A DNA stretch of 64,000 bases, from contig NZ_JAMBLR010000001.1 in assembly GCF_023336935.1 (NCBI RefSeq), forward strand, positions 1-64,000. Reading direction: 5' to 3'. Each line of letters opens with the position of its first letter. The stretch's first letter is position 1. This document shows positions 53,682-63,232 of this stretch, in pieces. The translations under genes were made by a program, and so were the position numbers. This DNA is from Phascolarctobacterium sp. ET69 (GTDB lineage: Bacteria; Bacillota; Negativicutes; Acidaminococcales; Acidaminococcaceae). Below the pieces are notes generated by a model. The model was not told where the DNA came from. It was given only the letters and a program-made list of their open reading frames with translations, and searched no databases.

Positions 53682-54460
53682 TTTTAAAAACCAATGATAT
53701 TACCATGCAGTTTGGCGGCGTAACCGCTGTTTATAAACTGAACATAGAAATTAATGACCATGAAATTATTGCCTTGATTGGCCCTAACGGTGCCGGCAAA
53801 ACAACTGCCTTTAACATGATTACCGGCGTTTATACGCCGACCGAAGGCAAAGTTATTTACACCGATGCGCAGGGGCAGGATATTGATATTACCGGCCAGC
53901 GCCCGAGTGAAATTGCCAAACTTGGCATTGCCCGTACTTTCCAGAATATAAGGCTTTTTAAAGATTTAACGGTTTATGAAAATGTTTTGATTGCAAACCA
54001 TCTGCATTTAAAATCGGATTTTCTTTCGGCAACACTGCATTTGCCGTGGTACATGAAAGAAGCCAAACAAATGCACCGCAATACCGAAAAGCTTTTGCAG
54101 GAAGTAGGCTTGTGGGATTTGCGCAACGAAAAGGCTTCGAGCCTGCCTTACGGCCAGCAGCGCCGCCTGGAAATTGTGCGCGCACTGGCAACTAGGCCGC
54201 GCCTGTTACTGCTTGATGAACCTGCGGCAGGTATGAACCCGAAAGAAACAGAAGAACTTACGGAATTTATCCGCCAGATTCATAAAGAATACAATTTAAC
54301 GGTATTTATGATTGAACATCATATGGATTTGGTTATGGAAATTTCCGACCGCATTTATGTGCTGGAATTCGGTATGACCATTGCCGAAGGCACGCCTGAA
54401 GAAATTCAAAATAACCAGAGGGTTATTGATGCTTACCTGGGGGTGGATGAAGATGCTTAA
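53678..54460 (+). CDS. livG: Branched-chain amino-acid ABC ATPase LivG
   Basis: 260 residues. Walker A GPNGAGKTT, the LivG-type insertion (about 95-145), the signature-like LPYGQQRRLEIVRAL, Walker B LLLDEPAAGMNPKE and switch His (IEHHMDLVME). Overlaps livM and livF, so all are coupled. Confidence 0.95.
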   Translation: MILKTNDITMQFGGVTAVYKLNIEINDHEIIALIGPNGAGKTTAFNMITGVYTPTEGKVIYTDAQGQDIDITGQRPSEIAKLGIARTFQNIRLFKDLTVYENVLIANHLHLKSDFLSATLHLPWYMKEAKQMHRNTEKLLQEVGLWDLRNEKASSLPYGQQRRLEIVRALATRPRLLLLDEPAAGMNPKETEELTEFIRQIHKEYNLTVFMIEHHMDLVMEISDRIYVLEFGMTIAEGTPEEIQNNQRVIDAYLGVDEDA

Positions 54461-55166
54461 AGTAGAAAATCTTGTCGTATCCTACGGAGGCATTGAAGCC
54501 TTAAAGGGAATTTCGCTTGAAGTGCCAAAGGGGCAGATTGTTACCCTTATCGGTGCAAACGGTGCAGGCAAAAGCACGCTGCTGCGCAGCATTGTCGGCC
54601 TTGTAAAGCCTAAAAGCGGGCAGATAGTTTATAACGGCGATAATATTACCGGGCTTAATTCGCAGCAGATTGTAAAAAAAGGTTTAACGCTGGTGCCGGA
54701 AGGGCGCCGCATATTCCCTAACCTTACAGTGCTGGAGAATTTGCAGATTGGCGCTTATATGAGAAGCGATAAAGAAGGTATTCAAAAAGATATCGACTGG
54801 GTTTATGAAATGTTTCCGCGTTTGCAGGAACGCAGCTGGCAGATGGCCGGTACGCTTTCCGGCGGTGAGCAGCAGATGCTGGCGGTTGGCAGGGCGCTGT
54901 TGTCGCGTCCGGAACTTTTGATGATGGACGAACCTTCGCTTGGCCTTGCGCCGCTGATTATTAAAGATATTTTCAACATTATTCAGTACATCAATTCCAA
55001 AGGCATGACGATACTTTTGATTGAACAGAACGCCAACATGGCGCTGAAAGTTGCCCACCGTGCTTACGTGCTTGAAACAGGTAAAATTACCATGAGCGGC
55101 ACCGGCGCCGAACTTTTGGAAAATCCTGAAATCAAAGCCGCTTACCTTGGCAAAAAGAAAAAATAA
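54453..55166 (+). CDS. livF: Branched-chain amino-acid ABC ATPase LivF
   Basis: 237 residues from ATG 54453, with GGGGTGGATG upstream. Walker A GANGAGKST, LSGGEQQMLAVGRAL, Walker B LLMMDEPSLGLAP, and switch region IEQNANMALK. The ATG lies within the end of livG. The longer frame from 54381 adds unrelated residues read from livG and is rejected. Confidence 0.95.
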   Translation: MLKVENLVVSYGGIEALKGISLEVPKGQIVTLIGANGAGKSTLLRSIVGLVKPKSGQIVYNGDNITGLNSQQIVKKGLTLVPEGRRIFPNLTVLENLQIGAYMRSDKEGIQKDIDWVYEMFPRLQERSWQMAGTLSGGEQQMLAVGRALLSRPELLMMDEPSLGLAPLIIKDIFNIIQYINSKGMTILLIEQNANMALKVAHRAYVLETGKITMSGTGAELLENPEIKAAYLGKKKK

Positions 55167-55170
55167 AATT

Positions 55171-55217
55171 AAAAATCCTGTCTGTATACCGTTAAAGTAT
55201 GCAGGCAGGATTTTTTT
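55171..55217 (+). terminator. Terminator of livJHMGF
   Basis: AAAAATCCTG (55171-55180) pairs with CAGGATTTTT (55206-55215). An inner stem, CTGTATAC (55182-55189) with GTATGCAG (55197-55204), extends it, followed by T. Confidence 0.93.
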
Positions 55218-55257
55218 GTTAATGATTAATCCAAACTTTTATTAACCTGAACTTTTG

Positions 55258-56319
55258 TTAATTCAAACTGTTGTTGTCTATTTCTTCGTCCGGAAATTCC
55301 ATATTCAGCATTACCGGCGAATCGAGAGCTCCTTCTTTAGGAGTGCTTATTTCATAATGCCTGTCTTTGGCAGGGTCGTAGTAAACAAGGGTAATGCTGT
55401 AATCAAGGTTGAACACAACAAGCACAAGCTGGCAAATGCCGCTGCCGCAGGGGCGCTGTAAATAGTGCATGGCTATAATATCCTTTTGGGCAGCAAGCCA
55501 GTCAAAATTTAATTTGGACATTGCCGCTTCGTTCATGCGAAACATAACGCGGAATTTAATGTTGTTCAGTTCTATCAGCCCATGGCAGAAGGGAGAGTTG
55601 GCTTCCCAGTCCTGCGGGGAAAACAGCATTTTAATTTTGTTGAATTGTTCTTCGTTTTTAATGATGCCGGCAATGGAGCGTTGTTTTTCATCGGCGTCCT
55701 TATCAAGCCCGGCTTGAAGCTTTTTGTCCTGTTCCGGCCCAATCCAGTGGTATTCAAGCTGTTCCAAAGTATAACCGAGGCCGATTTCCTTACGCAGCGT
55801 TAAAAATTCGTAGTCGTCAGGCACAAGCTTTAAGCCTTCTTCAATGGCCTGCAATGCGCCTTCCGTAGAGCCGAAGTGATAACGCAGCTTTGCTGCCTGT
55901 AACCAGCCCCACGGATATGTCGGTTCTTCCGTTACTGCTTTTTCGGCATATTCCATGGCTTCAGCAGGTTTGCCGCAGTACGTAAGCGCAATAGAATAGC
56001 GGTAGTACCATGCGCCGCAGCCTTTGGCATTTTTTTCTGCGGGCTTCATTATCTCAAGTGAGCGGTAATAGGCAGGGTAAATATCAAGATTATTGTAGGC
56101 AAAGCCGTACCACAGGGAAAGCTCCAGGTCTTCCGCTGCCTGCTGCTCTGTAAAACGGCCTTCTTTTACGCCGCGTTCCACAAATTTATCAAGATAATCA
56201 ATCATTTTGCCAAAATAGGCTTCATAGCCTTCGTCAAAAGCCTCCAGGGCTGAAACGTCTTCATCGGTTAAAAGACGCGCCGGGCCGGTTTTATGGGCTT
56301 TAGTATCTGCTGATGACAT
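55258..56319 (-). CDS. TPR-like soluble protein of unknown function
   Basis: 353 residues from the ATG at 56319, with GGAGTG upstream; a GTG at 56328 is the only longer option. Residues about 60-190 read as tetratricopeptide-like helix pairs (WYYRYSIALTYCGKPAEAMEYAEKAVTEEPTYPWGWLQAAKL, shown here only to mark the repeat). The C-terminal 130 residues form a mixed alpha/beta domain (QDWEANSPFCHGLIELNNIKF) I cannot name. No signal peptide is present. It converges on livF and is divergent from pst, so it may be an independent unit. Confidence 0.75.
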   Translation of the reverse strand: MSSADTKAHKTGPARLLTDEDVSALEAFDEGYEAYFGKMIDYLDKFVERGVKEGRFTEQQAAEDLELSLWYGFAYNNLDIYPAYYRSLEIMKPAEKNAKGCGAWYYRYSIALTYCGKPAEAMEYAEKAVTEEPTYPWGWLQAAKLRYHFGSTEGALQAIEEGLKLVPDDYEFLTLRKEIGLGYTLEQLEYHWIGPEQDKKLQAGLDKDADEKQRSIAGIIKNEEQFNKIKMLFSPQDWEANSPFCHGLIELNNIKFRVMFRMNEAAMSKLNFDWLAAQKDIIAMHYLQRPCGSGICQLVLVVFNLDYSITLVYYDPAKDRHYEISTPKEGALDSPVMLNMEFPDEEIDNNSLN

Positions 56320-56477
56320 AATTATCACTCCGTTTCCTTTACTTGTTTACAGTTTAGCATATAAATTTATTTATGTTAAGAAATTTGTGCTGCCGGTTAA
56401 AATATAACCGGCCGTTTTTATATAACGGAATAAAAATGTAATGTTTTTTATAAAAAATTGCAAAAAAACAGAACCGT

Positions 56478-56532
56478 TTTACATAGATTTAACATTTCTC
56501 CTCTAACAGATTTAATGTTTGGTCAGTATTAT
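56478..56532 (+). promoter_or_regulatory. Candidate Pho box and pstS promoter
   Basis: TTTACA (56478-56483) and TTAACA (56489-56494) are spaced 11 bp, the helical phase used by Firmicute PhoP direct repeats; CTAACA (56503-56508) follows. A TATTAT at 56527-56532 could be the -10. No consensus -35 is seen, which suits an activated promoter. The 268-base gap around it holds nothing else I can identify. Confidence 0.55.
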
Positions 56533-56596
56533 TTAACCATAGCAATTAAATAAAGCAAATCAAAAGCAAATTAAAAATCTGGAGGCTTATGTAATT

Positions 56597-57481
56597 ATGA
56601 AAATGAACAAAAAACTTATTGCAGGCGTTATGTTGGCAGTTATGAGTGCAGCTGTATTCACCGGCTGCGGCGGCGAGAAAAAAGAAGAAGCAGCTCCGGC
56701 AGCAGGCGGCAAAATTGTTGTAATTTCCCGTGAAGACGGCAGCGGCACCCGCGGCGCATTCATCGAACTTTTCGGCATTGAAAAGAAAGGTGACGACGGC
56801 AAAAAAGTTGATATGACCACTCAGGATGCTTCCATCACCAACAGCACCGCTGTTATGATGACCACCGTTGCAGGCAACAAAGACGCTATCGGCTATATCT
56901 CCCTCGGTTCTTTAAACGATACCGTTAAAGCACTGAAAATTGACGGCGCAGAAGCAAGCGCAGCAAACATTAAATCCGGCACTTACAAAGTTGCCCGTCC
57001 GTTCAACATTGTAACTAAAGACGGTGTAAGCGCTGTTGCTCAGGACTTCATTTCCTTCATCATGTCCAAAGAAGGCCAGGAAGTAGTTTCCAAAAACGGT
57101 TACATTGGCAGCGACAAAGCTGAAGCATACAAAGGCAGCAAACAGAGCGGCAAAATTGTTGTAGCAGGTTCTTCTTCCGTAACTCCTGTTATGGAAAAAC
57201 TGAAAGAAGCTTATGTAAAACTGAATCCGGATGTTAACATCGAAGTTCAGCAGAGTGACTCCACCACCGGCGTACAGTCCGCAATCAACGGCGTATGCGA
57301 TATCGGCATGGCTTCCCGCGAACTGAAACAGAGCGAACTTGATGCAGGCGTTAAAAACACCGTTATTGCTACCGACGGCATTGCAGTTGTAGTAAACAAA
57401 GCCAATAAGGTTGATAACCTTACCAAAGCTCAGGTTGCAGACATCTTCACCGGTAAAGCAACCGAATGGAACAAACTGTAA
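56597..57481 (+). CDS. pstS: Phosphate ABC transporter binding lipoprotein, circularly permuted PstS
   Basis: 294 residues. Signal peptide with lipobox Phe-Thr-Gly-Cys (Cys24). The phosphate-site motifs are all present but their order is swapped. Residues 39-175 begin KIVVISREDGSGTRGAF and end IMSKEGQEVVSKNGYIG, normally the C-terminal half. Residues 185-294 begin KIVVAGSSSVTPVMEKL and end DIFTGKATEWNKL, normally the N-terminal half. In ordinary PstS the second block comes first and Asn-Trp-x-Glu leads straight into the Arg-Glu-Asp-Gly-Ser-Gly-Thr-Arg strand. The function should be unchanged: it delivers phosphate to PstCA. GGAGG lies before the ATG. First gene of the pst-pho operon. Confidence 0.93.
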   Translation: MKMNKKLIAGVMLAVMSAAVFTGCGGEKKEEAAPAAGGKIVVISREDGSGTRGAFIELFGIEKKGDDGKKVDMTTQDASITNSTAVMMTTVAGNKDAIGYISLGSLNDTVKALKIDGAEASAANIKSGTYKVARPFNIVTKDGVSAVAQDFISFIMSKEGQEVVSKNGYIGSDKAEAYKGSKQSGKIVVAGSSSVTPVMEKLKEAYVKLNPDVNIEVQQSDSTTGVQSAINGVCDIGMASRELKQSELDAGVKNTVIATDGIAVVVNKANKVDNLTKAQVADIFTGKATEWNKL

Positions 57482-57529
57482 TTCACATTCAGCTTTAATA
57501 TCGACAATACAGCAAATTTTAACGGTTGC

Positions 57530-57559
57530 CTTTCACCGGGCAACCGTTAATTATAATAA
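57530..57559 (+). terminator. Hairpin between pstS and pstC
   Basis: AACGGTTGCC (57531-57540) pairs with GGCAACCGTT (57549-57558). No T run follows, so it may stabilise the pstS end of the mRNA or attenuate weakly. Confidence 0.6.
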
Positions 57560-57596
57560 TGCAGAAAATTATTATTGATGGAAATTGTGAGGGTTT

Positions 57597-58451
57597 ATGA
57601 AAACAGGTAAAGAAGAAATAATGCGCCTTGTCTTTTTGCTGGCGGCATGCGCTTCCATTGCCCTTGTTGCAATGATTTGCGTATTTTTGTTCGGCAACGG
57701 CCTGCCGACAATAGGCAAAATTGGCGTAACTGAATTTTTCCTGGGCGAAACATGGCGGCCTAATAACGATTTGTACGGCATTTTGCCGATGATACTGGGC
57801 AGCGCTTATGTTACTCTGGGCGCTATCGTTGTCGGCGTGCCTATCGGCATTTTAACCGCTGTTTTTATGGCTCGTTTCTGCCCGGACAGCATTTACAGAT
57901 TTTTAAAACCGGCAGTTGAACTTCTGGCCGGTATTCCTTCCGTTGTTTATGGCTTCTTCGGCCTGGTGGTAATGGTTCCTTTCATCCGCGACAACATTGG
58001 CGGCACCGGCAGCAGCATGCTTACGGCTTCACTGCTTTTGGCCATGATGATTCTGCCGACCCTTATCAGCGTTGCCGAAGCTGCACTCAGGGCAGTGCCC
58101 AACAGCTATTACGAAGGCGCTCTGGCACTTGGTGCAGGGCATGTGCGCAGCGTATTTTTTACGATTGTGCCGGCTGCCAAATCCGGCATTATGGCGGCTA
58201 TTATTCTGGGCCTTGGCCGTGCGGTTGGCGAAACAATGGCAGTAATTATGGTTGCGGGCAACCAGGCACGTATGCCGCAGGGTCTGCTTGAAGGCGTGCG
58301 TACAATGACGACCAATATCGTTATTGAAATGGGCTACGCAGCCGATATGCACCGCGATGCGCTTATTGCAACGGCGGTTGTGCTTTTCATATTTATTCTC
58401 ATTATCAATTTAACGTTCTCGTATCTGAAGGGTAAGGTGGTACAGCAATGA
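57597..58451 (+). CDS. pstC: Phosphate ABC permease PstC
   Basis: 284 residues, six membrane helices. PstC features: GLPTIGKIGVTEFFLG, then PAVELLAGIPSVVYGFFGLVV and an EAA-like loop (EGALALGAGHVRSVFFTIVPAAKSGIM). GAGGG lies before the ATG. Overlaps pstA by 4 bases. Confidence 0.95.
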   Translation: MKTGKEEIMRLVFLLAACASIALVAMICVFLFGNGLPTIGKIGVTEFFLGETWRPNNDLYGILPMILGSAYVTLGAIVVGVPIGILTAVFMARFCPDSIYRFLKPAVELLAGIPSVVYGFFGLVVMVPFIRDNIGGTGSSMLTASLLLAMMILPTLISVAEAALRAVPNSYYEGALALGAGHVRSVFFTIVPAAKSGIMAAIILGLGRAVGETMAVIMVAGNQARMPQGLLEGVRTMTTNIVIEMGYAADMHRDALIATAVVLFIFILIINLTFSYLKGKVVQQ

Positions 58452-59308
58452 GCAGCAGTTCTTTAAGCAAAACGCTGTACAGGTACGGGCGCGACCCTGT
58501 GTCCATGACATTACTTGTATGCGTAATAGTTTCGGCAGTAATTACATTCCTGTCGCTGGCCTTTTTGTTGGGCTACATTATTTTGCAGGGTATTCCGAAC
58601 ATTAATTTAGATTTATTTGCTTTTGAATATAATACGGAAAACGTTTCACTTTTCCCTGCTTTGGTAGATACCGTTATCATGGTGCTGCTGGCTCTGGCAA
58701 TAGCCACGCCGCTGGGCATCTTTGCAGCAATTTACCTTGTTGAATACGCAAGCCGCGACAATAAAATTGTCGGAGTGGTAAGGGTTACGGCAGATACTTT
58801 GTCCGGTATTCCTTCCATTGTTTACGGTTTGTTCGGTATGCTGTTCTTTGTAACCTATTTAAAATGGAGTTACTCGCTTTTGGCAGGTTCCTGCACGGTT
58901 GCAATTATGATTTTGCCGCTGATTATGCGTACTACCGAAGAAGCGTTAAAAGCAATTCCTGATAGTTACCGCGAAGGCAGCTATGGCCTTGGCGCCGGCA
59001 AACTGCGCACGGTATTTGCAATTGTTCTGCCTTCTGCCATTCCCGGCATTCTGGCAGGCGTAATTCTCGGCATTGGCCGTATTGTAGGTGAAACCGCAGC
59101 GCTTATGTATACCTCCGGTACCGTAGCAGCGCTGCCGCACAACGTATTTTCGTCCGGCCGTACTCTGGCGGTGCATATGTACGTACTTGCCAGCGAAGGC
59201 CTTTTTATGAAACAGGCTTATGCAACGGCTGTTATACTTGTTGTAATTGTAATTGCCATTAACGCGGCTTCTTCTTATTTGGCACGTAAATTGATGAAAG
59301 GGAACTGA
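58448..59308 (+). CDS. pstA: Phosphate ABC permease PstA
   Basis: 286 residues, six helices. [15 protein letters not shown]-type segment ([18 protein letters not shown]) and loop [21 protein letters not shown]. Forms the channel with PstC. pstB starts just after its stop. Confidence 0.95.
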   Translation: MSSSSLSKTLYRYGRDPVSMTLLVCVIVSAVITFLSLAFLLGYIILQGIPNINLDLFAFEYNTENVSLFPALVDTVIMVLLALAIATPLGIFAAIYLVEYASRDNKIVGVVRVTADTLSGIPSIVYGLFGMLFFVTYLKWSYSLLAGSCTVAIMILPLIMRTTEEALKAIPDSYREGSYGLGAGKLRTVFAIVLPSAIPGILAGVILGIGRIVGETAALMYTSGTVAALPHNVFSSGRTLAVHMYVLASEGLFMKQAYATAVILVVIVIAINAASSYLARKLMKGN

Positions 59309-59309
59309 G

Positions 59310-60062
59310 ATGGAAGATAAAATTACTATACAAAACCTCGATTTATATTACAGCGAATTTCACGCATTGAAGGATATCAACATGCATATCCGTGAAAAAG
59401 AAATCACTGCATTCATCGGGCCTTCCGGCTGCGGCAAATCCACCTTGCTGCGCTGCCTGAACCGTATGAACGATTTGGTTGAAGGCTGCCGTGTAACAGG
59501 CAAAGTTTTGCTTAACGGCGATGATATTTATCTGAATGACGATGTTAACATGCTCCGCAAACGCGTAGGCATGGTGTTCCAGAAACCGAACCCGTTTCCG
59601 ATGAGCGTTTATGATAACATTGCTTTCGGTCCGAGAACCCATGGCATTCATTCCAAAAGCAAACTGGATGATATTGTTGAAGATTCTCTGCGCAAAGCAG
59701 CCATCTGGGACGAAGTAAAAGACCGCCTTGACAAAAGCGCGCTGGGCTTCTCCGGCGGTCAGCAGCAGCGCCTGTGCATTGCACGCGCCCTTGCCGTACA
59801 GCCAGAAGTGCTTTTAATGGACGAACCTACCTCTGCCCTTGACCCGATTTCAACTTTAAAAATTGAAGACCTTGCAGTAGAATTAAAACAGAATTATACT
59901 ATTGTTATAGTAACGCACAATATGCAGCAGGCAGTGCGTATTTCCGATAAAACAGCCTTCTTCCTTCTGGGTGAGGTTATTGAGTTTAATGACACTGAAA
60001 CGCTGTTCAGCAATCCGAAAGAGAAAAAGACGGAAGATTACATTACAGGGAGGTTCGGCTGA
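59310..60062 (+). CDS. pstB: Phosphate ABC ATPase PstB
   Basis: 250 residues. Walker [10 protein letters not shown], the PstB-typical [27 protein letters not shown], signature FSGGQQQRL, Walker [14 protein letters not shown] and [10 protein letters not shown]. The stop codon shares a base with the phoU ATG. Confidence 0.97.
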   Translation: MEDKITIQNLDLYYSEFHALKDINMHIREKEITAFIGPSGCGKSTLLRCLNRMNDLVEGCRVTGKVLLNGDDIYLNDDVNMLRKRVGMVFQKPNPFPMSVYDNIAFGPRTHGIHSKSKLDDIVEDSLRKAAIWDEVKDRLDKSALGFSGGQQQRLCIARALAVQPEVLLMDEPTSALDPISTLKIEDLAVELKQNYTIVIVTHNMQQAVRISDKTAFFLLGEVIEFNDTETLFSNPKEKKTEDYITGRFG

Positions 60063-60742
60063 TGGTAAGAAGCAGATTTATGGCACAGATGGAGCAGCTC
60101 AATACGGAACTTATCGTAATGGGCACACTGTGCGAAAACGCTCTGGAAAAAGTTGCAAATGCGCTTGATAACCCTACTGATGAAGTATCGAGGGATATCA
60201 TTATTTTAAGCAAAAAAACAGAAGAAAAAGAAAGAGAACTGGAAAACATCTGCATTAACCTGCTCTTAAAACAGCAGCCGGTTGCTTCCGACCTGCGCCA
60301 GATTTCTTCTGCATTAAAAATGGTAACCGATATGCGCCGTATCGGCGAAGTTGCAGGCAACATTGCCGAAATTTTAAACCAGGATAATTTAAGAATGGAC
60401 TATGACACAAGCATTCTTAAAAAAATGGCTGCCGCTACCAAAAAGATGGTATCCAATACTCTGGATGCTTTTGTAAAAAGCGATATCCGTACTGCCCAGC
60501 AGGTTGAACGTGATGATGACCAGGTTGACGAATTGTTTGCCCAGTCCAAACATGAGCTGATTCAGATTATCCGCAATTCTCAGGACAGCGGCGAACAGGC
60601 CATTGATTATCTTATGATTGCCAAATATTTTGAAAAAATCGGTGATCATGCTGTAAATATCTCTCAATGGGTATTGTTTATGATAACCGGAACGCTTGAG
60701 GAGGACAGCATACATGATATTTTGCGTGGAGGACGATCCTAA
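60062..60742 (+). CDS. phoU: Phosphate signalling protein PhoU
   Basis: 226 residues, two three-helix bundles with the acidic metal motifs of the family (LENICINLLLKQQPVASDLRQISSALK region; VTDMRRIGEVAGNIAE; and the second copy IAKYFEKIGDHAVNISQW). It links PstSCAB to the kinase and lowers signalling when phosphate is plentiful. Its end overlaps phoP by 29 bases. Confidence 0.95.
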   Translation: MVRSRFMAQMEQLNTELIVMGTLCENALEKVANALDNPTDEVSRDIIILSKKTEEKERELENICINLLLKQQPVASDLRQISSALKMVTDMRRIGEVAGNIAEILNQDNLRMDYDTSILKKMAAATKKMVSNTLDAFVKSDIRTAQQVERDDDQVDELFAQSKHELIQIIRNSQDSGEQAIDYLMIAKYFEKIGDHAVNISQWVLFMITGTLEEDSIHDILRGGRS

Positions 60743-61394
60743 TATCCGCGAACTTGAAGTTTATACTTTAAAATCTACCGGTTTTCCGGCGTTGGGGCTG
60801 GAAAGCGGCGATGAACTTTTTAAAGCACTGGAAACCGTATTGCCGCAGCTGATACTTCTTGATATTATGCTGCCGGGCGAGGACGGTATGGCTATATTAA
60901 AACGCCTGCGCCGTGATAAGCGCACTGCGGACATCCCTGTTATCATGGCTACGGCCAAAGGTTCGGAGTTCGACAAAGTACACGGGCTTGACAGCGGTGC
61001 AGACGATTATATTGCCAAACCGTTCGGCATGATGGAAATGGTATCGCGTGTTAAAGCGGTGCTGCGCCGTTATGTAAAAGAAGACAAATCGAGCGAGCTT
61101 ACCAACGGCCTGATTACCATGGATATTGCCCGCCATATGGTTTTTGTAAACGGTGAAGAAGTTGTGCTGACTTATAAAGAATTTGAAGTTCTGCATAAGC
61201 TTATGGAACGCCCGGGGCAGGTTTTTACCCGCGAGCAGCTTTTAACAGATATCTGGGGCTATGATTTTGCAGGCGAAACCAGAACCGTCGATGTGCATAT
61301 CCGCACACTCAGGCAAAAACTCGGCAGCGCCAGTACTGTTATTGAAACCGTGCGCGGCGTTGGTTACCGTATAGGTGCGGAGCATGAAAAATAA
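60714..61394 (+). CDS. phoP: PhoP-type response regulator (OmpR family)
   Basis: 226 residues. Receiver domain with acidic pocket EDD, phosphorylatable Asp in LILLDIMLPGEDG, Thr (MATAKG) and Lys (IAKPF). The C-terminal winged helix carries the recognition helix TVDVHIRTLRQKL. ATG 60714 has AGGAGG upstream, inside phoU. Its likely target is the direct repeats before pstS. Overlaps phoR. Confidence 0.95.
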   Translation: MIFCVEDDPNIRELEVYTLKSTGFPALGLESGDELFKALETVLPQLILLDIMLPGEDGMAILKRLRRDKRTADIPVIMATAKGSEFDKVHGLDSGADDYIAKPFGMMEMVSRVKAVLRRYVKEDKSSELTNGLITMDIARHMVFVNGEEVVLTYKEFEVLHKLMERPGQVFTREQLLTDIWGYDFAGETRTVDVHIRTLRQKLGSASTVIETVRGVGYRIGAEHEK

Positions 61395-63048
61395 AATTTT
61401 CCGCGCGCTGGTGGCGCTGGCTGCAATGGCAGTGCTTGTGGCATCGGGCTTGATAACTTTCCTTGTTTCGCAGGATTATTTTAACGAAACAAAAAAGGAG
61501 CTTGCACAGGAAGCACGCTATATCAGCATGGGGCTGGAAAGCGGCGGCAATGACTTTTTAAATAAAATTGCAGCCGAAAACGGCAGCAATGTGCGTATAA
61601 CGCTTATAGACAAAGACGGCATAGTGCTTTTTGACAATCAGGCAGAAGCAAAAACGCTTGAAAACCATGCCATGAGGCAGGAAATTATGGAAGCTGTTGC
61701 CGTTGGCGCGGGCGAAGCAGAGCGTTTTTCGGATACGCTTGACAAAACAACGTATTATTATGCCGTACGCCTTGAGGACGGTAAAATATTGCGCCTTGCG
61801 CGTACTATTGACAGCATTTATAAATCGGTGCTGCAAATGCTGCCGATAATGGGCGGCATTGTAATTGTGGTTGCGTTTTTGGCAAGCATTGTGGCGCGCA
61901 GGGTTACTTTTAACCTTATTAAGCCTCTTGACCAGGTTAACCTTGACGAGCCGCTGGACAACGAAACCTATGATGAGCTGGCTCCGTTTTTAACGCGTAT
62001 TGCCAAGCAGAAACGGCAGCTGAGCAAAAACCTTAAAAAGCTGCGCGGCAAACAGGAAGAACTTACCATTATTACCAATAACATGAATGAGGGGCTTGTT
62101 TTGTTAAACGGGCAGCAGAATGTGCTGTTTATTAACGAAAGCGCGGCTAAAATTTTTGGCTTCAGTGCTAAAGAGGTTATTGGCAGAAATATTTTAACTG
62201 TTGACCGTGCACAGGAAGTACAGGACCTTTTGCAGAAGGTTTCGCAGGCAGGTAAGGGCGAAGGGCTTTACGAAAAAGACGGGCATTTTTACCAGCTTTC
62301 CGGCAGCAGTGTAAACGGCAGCGGCAGCGTTATTTTAATTTATGACGTTACCGAAAAAATGACAGCCGAAAAACTGCGCCGCGAGTTCAGCGCCAATGTT
62401 TCGCACGAACTTAAAACCCCGCTGCAATCTATTTTGGGCTATGCCGAAATAATGAAAAACGGCCTTGTAAAAGACGAGGACAAGCAGCGCTTTTTGGAAC
62501 GCATCCACGCCGAAGCGGGCAATATGATAGAGCTTATTCAGAATATTATGGAGCTTTCCCGCCTGGACGAAAACAAAACGCTGGATGAGTTTGAAGATGT
62601 TGATTTGCTTAAACTTGCTCAGTCGGTAACTTTACGTTTGAAACATAAAGCACAGACCAAGGGCGTAACGCTTAACGTAAGCGGCAGCAGCGCATGTGTT
62701 TGCGGCGTGCAGTCTATTTTAAGCGAAGTTTTGTATAATCTTGTCGATAATTCGATAAAATACAACAAAGACAACGGCAAAGTTGATGTTAAAGTGCAGG
62801 ATGGCAGCGAAGAAGTAACCGTCAGCGTAAGCGATACCGGCATTGGCATTGGCGCAGCCGACAGGGAACGCGTTTTTGAACGCTTTTACAGAGCGGACAA
62901 GAGCCATTCCAAAGAAATTGGCGGCACGGGGCTTGGGCTTTCCATAGTCAAGCACGGCGTGCTGTTCCATAAAGGCAGGGTGGAGCTTGAAAGCGAACCC
63001 GGTGTTGGTACAACGATAACCTTTGTTCTGCCTAAAAAACGGCAGTAA
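61384..63048 (+). CDS. phoR: PhoR-type sensor histidine kinase
   Basis: 554 residues from ATG 61384. TM helix (about 5-28), an extracytoplasmic sensor region (30-150), TM helix (about 152-176), a PAS domain (about 225-320), dimerisation/phosphoacceptor FSANVSHELKTPLQSILGYAEIM, and an ATPase domain with N box (YNLVDNSIKYNKDNG), DTGIGI, and GTGLGLSIVKHGV. It pairs with PhoP. A terminator follows. Confidence 0.95.
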   Translation: MKNKIFRALVALAAMAVLVASGLITFLVSQDYFNETKKELAQEARYISMGLESGGNDFLNKIAAENGSNVRITLIDKDGIVLFDNQAEAKTLENHAMRQEIMEAVAVGAGEAERFSDTLDKTTYYYAVRLEDGKILRLARTIDSIYKSVLQMLPIMGGIVIVVAFLASIVARRVTFNLIKPLDQVNLDEPLDNETYDELAPFLTRIAKQKRQLSKNLKKLRGKQEELTIITNNMNEGLVLLNGQQNVLFINESAAKIFGFSAKEVIGRNILTVDRAQEVQDLLQKVSQAGKGEGLYEKDGHFYQLSGSSVNGSGSVILIYDVTEKMTAEKLRREFSANVSHELKTPLQSILGYAEIMKNGLVKDEDKQRFLERIHAEAGNMIELIQNIMELSRLDENKTLDEFEDVDLLKLAQSVTLRLKHKAQTKGVTLNVSGSSACVCGVQSILSEVLYNLVDNSIKYNKDNGKVDVKVQDGSEEVTVSVSDTGIGIGAADRERVFERFYRADKSHSKEIGGTGLGLSIVKHGVLFHKGRVELESEPGVGTTITFVLPKKRQ

Positions 63049-63067
63049 TTTTGAAATTCTCCATTTT

Positions 63068-63108
63068 AAAAGACAGCAGTTTAATTTGGTTGCTGTCTTT
63101 TATTTTTT
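63068..63108 (+). terminator. Terminator of the pst-pho operon
   Basis: AAAAGACAGCA (63068-63078) pairs with TGCTGTCTTTT (63091-63101), followed by ATTTTTT. Confidence 0.95.
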
Positions 63109-63110
63109 GC

Positions 63111-63139
63111 TTGTCAAATATAAATTTTTTGGTTATAAT
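63111..63139 (+). promoter_or_regulatory. queC promoter
   Basis: TTGTCA (63111-63116), 17-bp spacer and TATAAT (63134-63139). Transcription would begin near 63146, just before the riboswitch. Confidence 0.85.
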
Positions 63140-63156
63140 GTTTAAGTAACTTAATA

Positions 63157-63196
63157 GGACTGTTCGGAACCATCCAGTCCCTAAACAAAACTACGG
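63157..63196 (+). promoter_or_regulatory. PreQ1-I riboswitch aptamer
   Basis: Stem GGACTG (63157-63162) pairs with CAGTCC (63175-63180) around a 12-base loop. It is followed by the A-rich tail CTAAACAAAACTACGG (63181-63196), the classical preQ1-I H-type pseudoknot layout. The position ahead of queC fits. It would act with the terminator at 63233. Confidence 0.88.
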
Positions 63197-63232
63197 GCGC
63201 GTGCCGCATAAGCGGCCTTTATATTGTTATGC

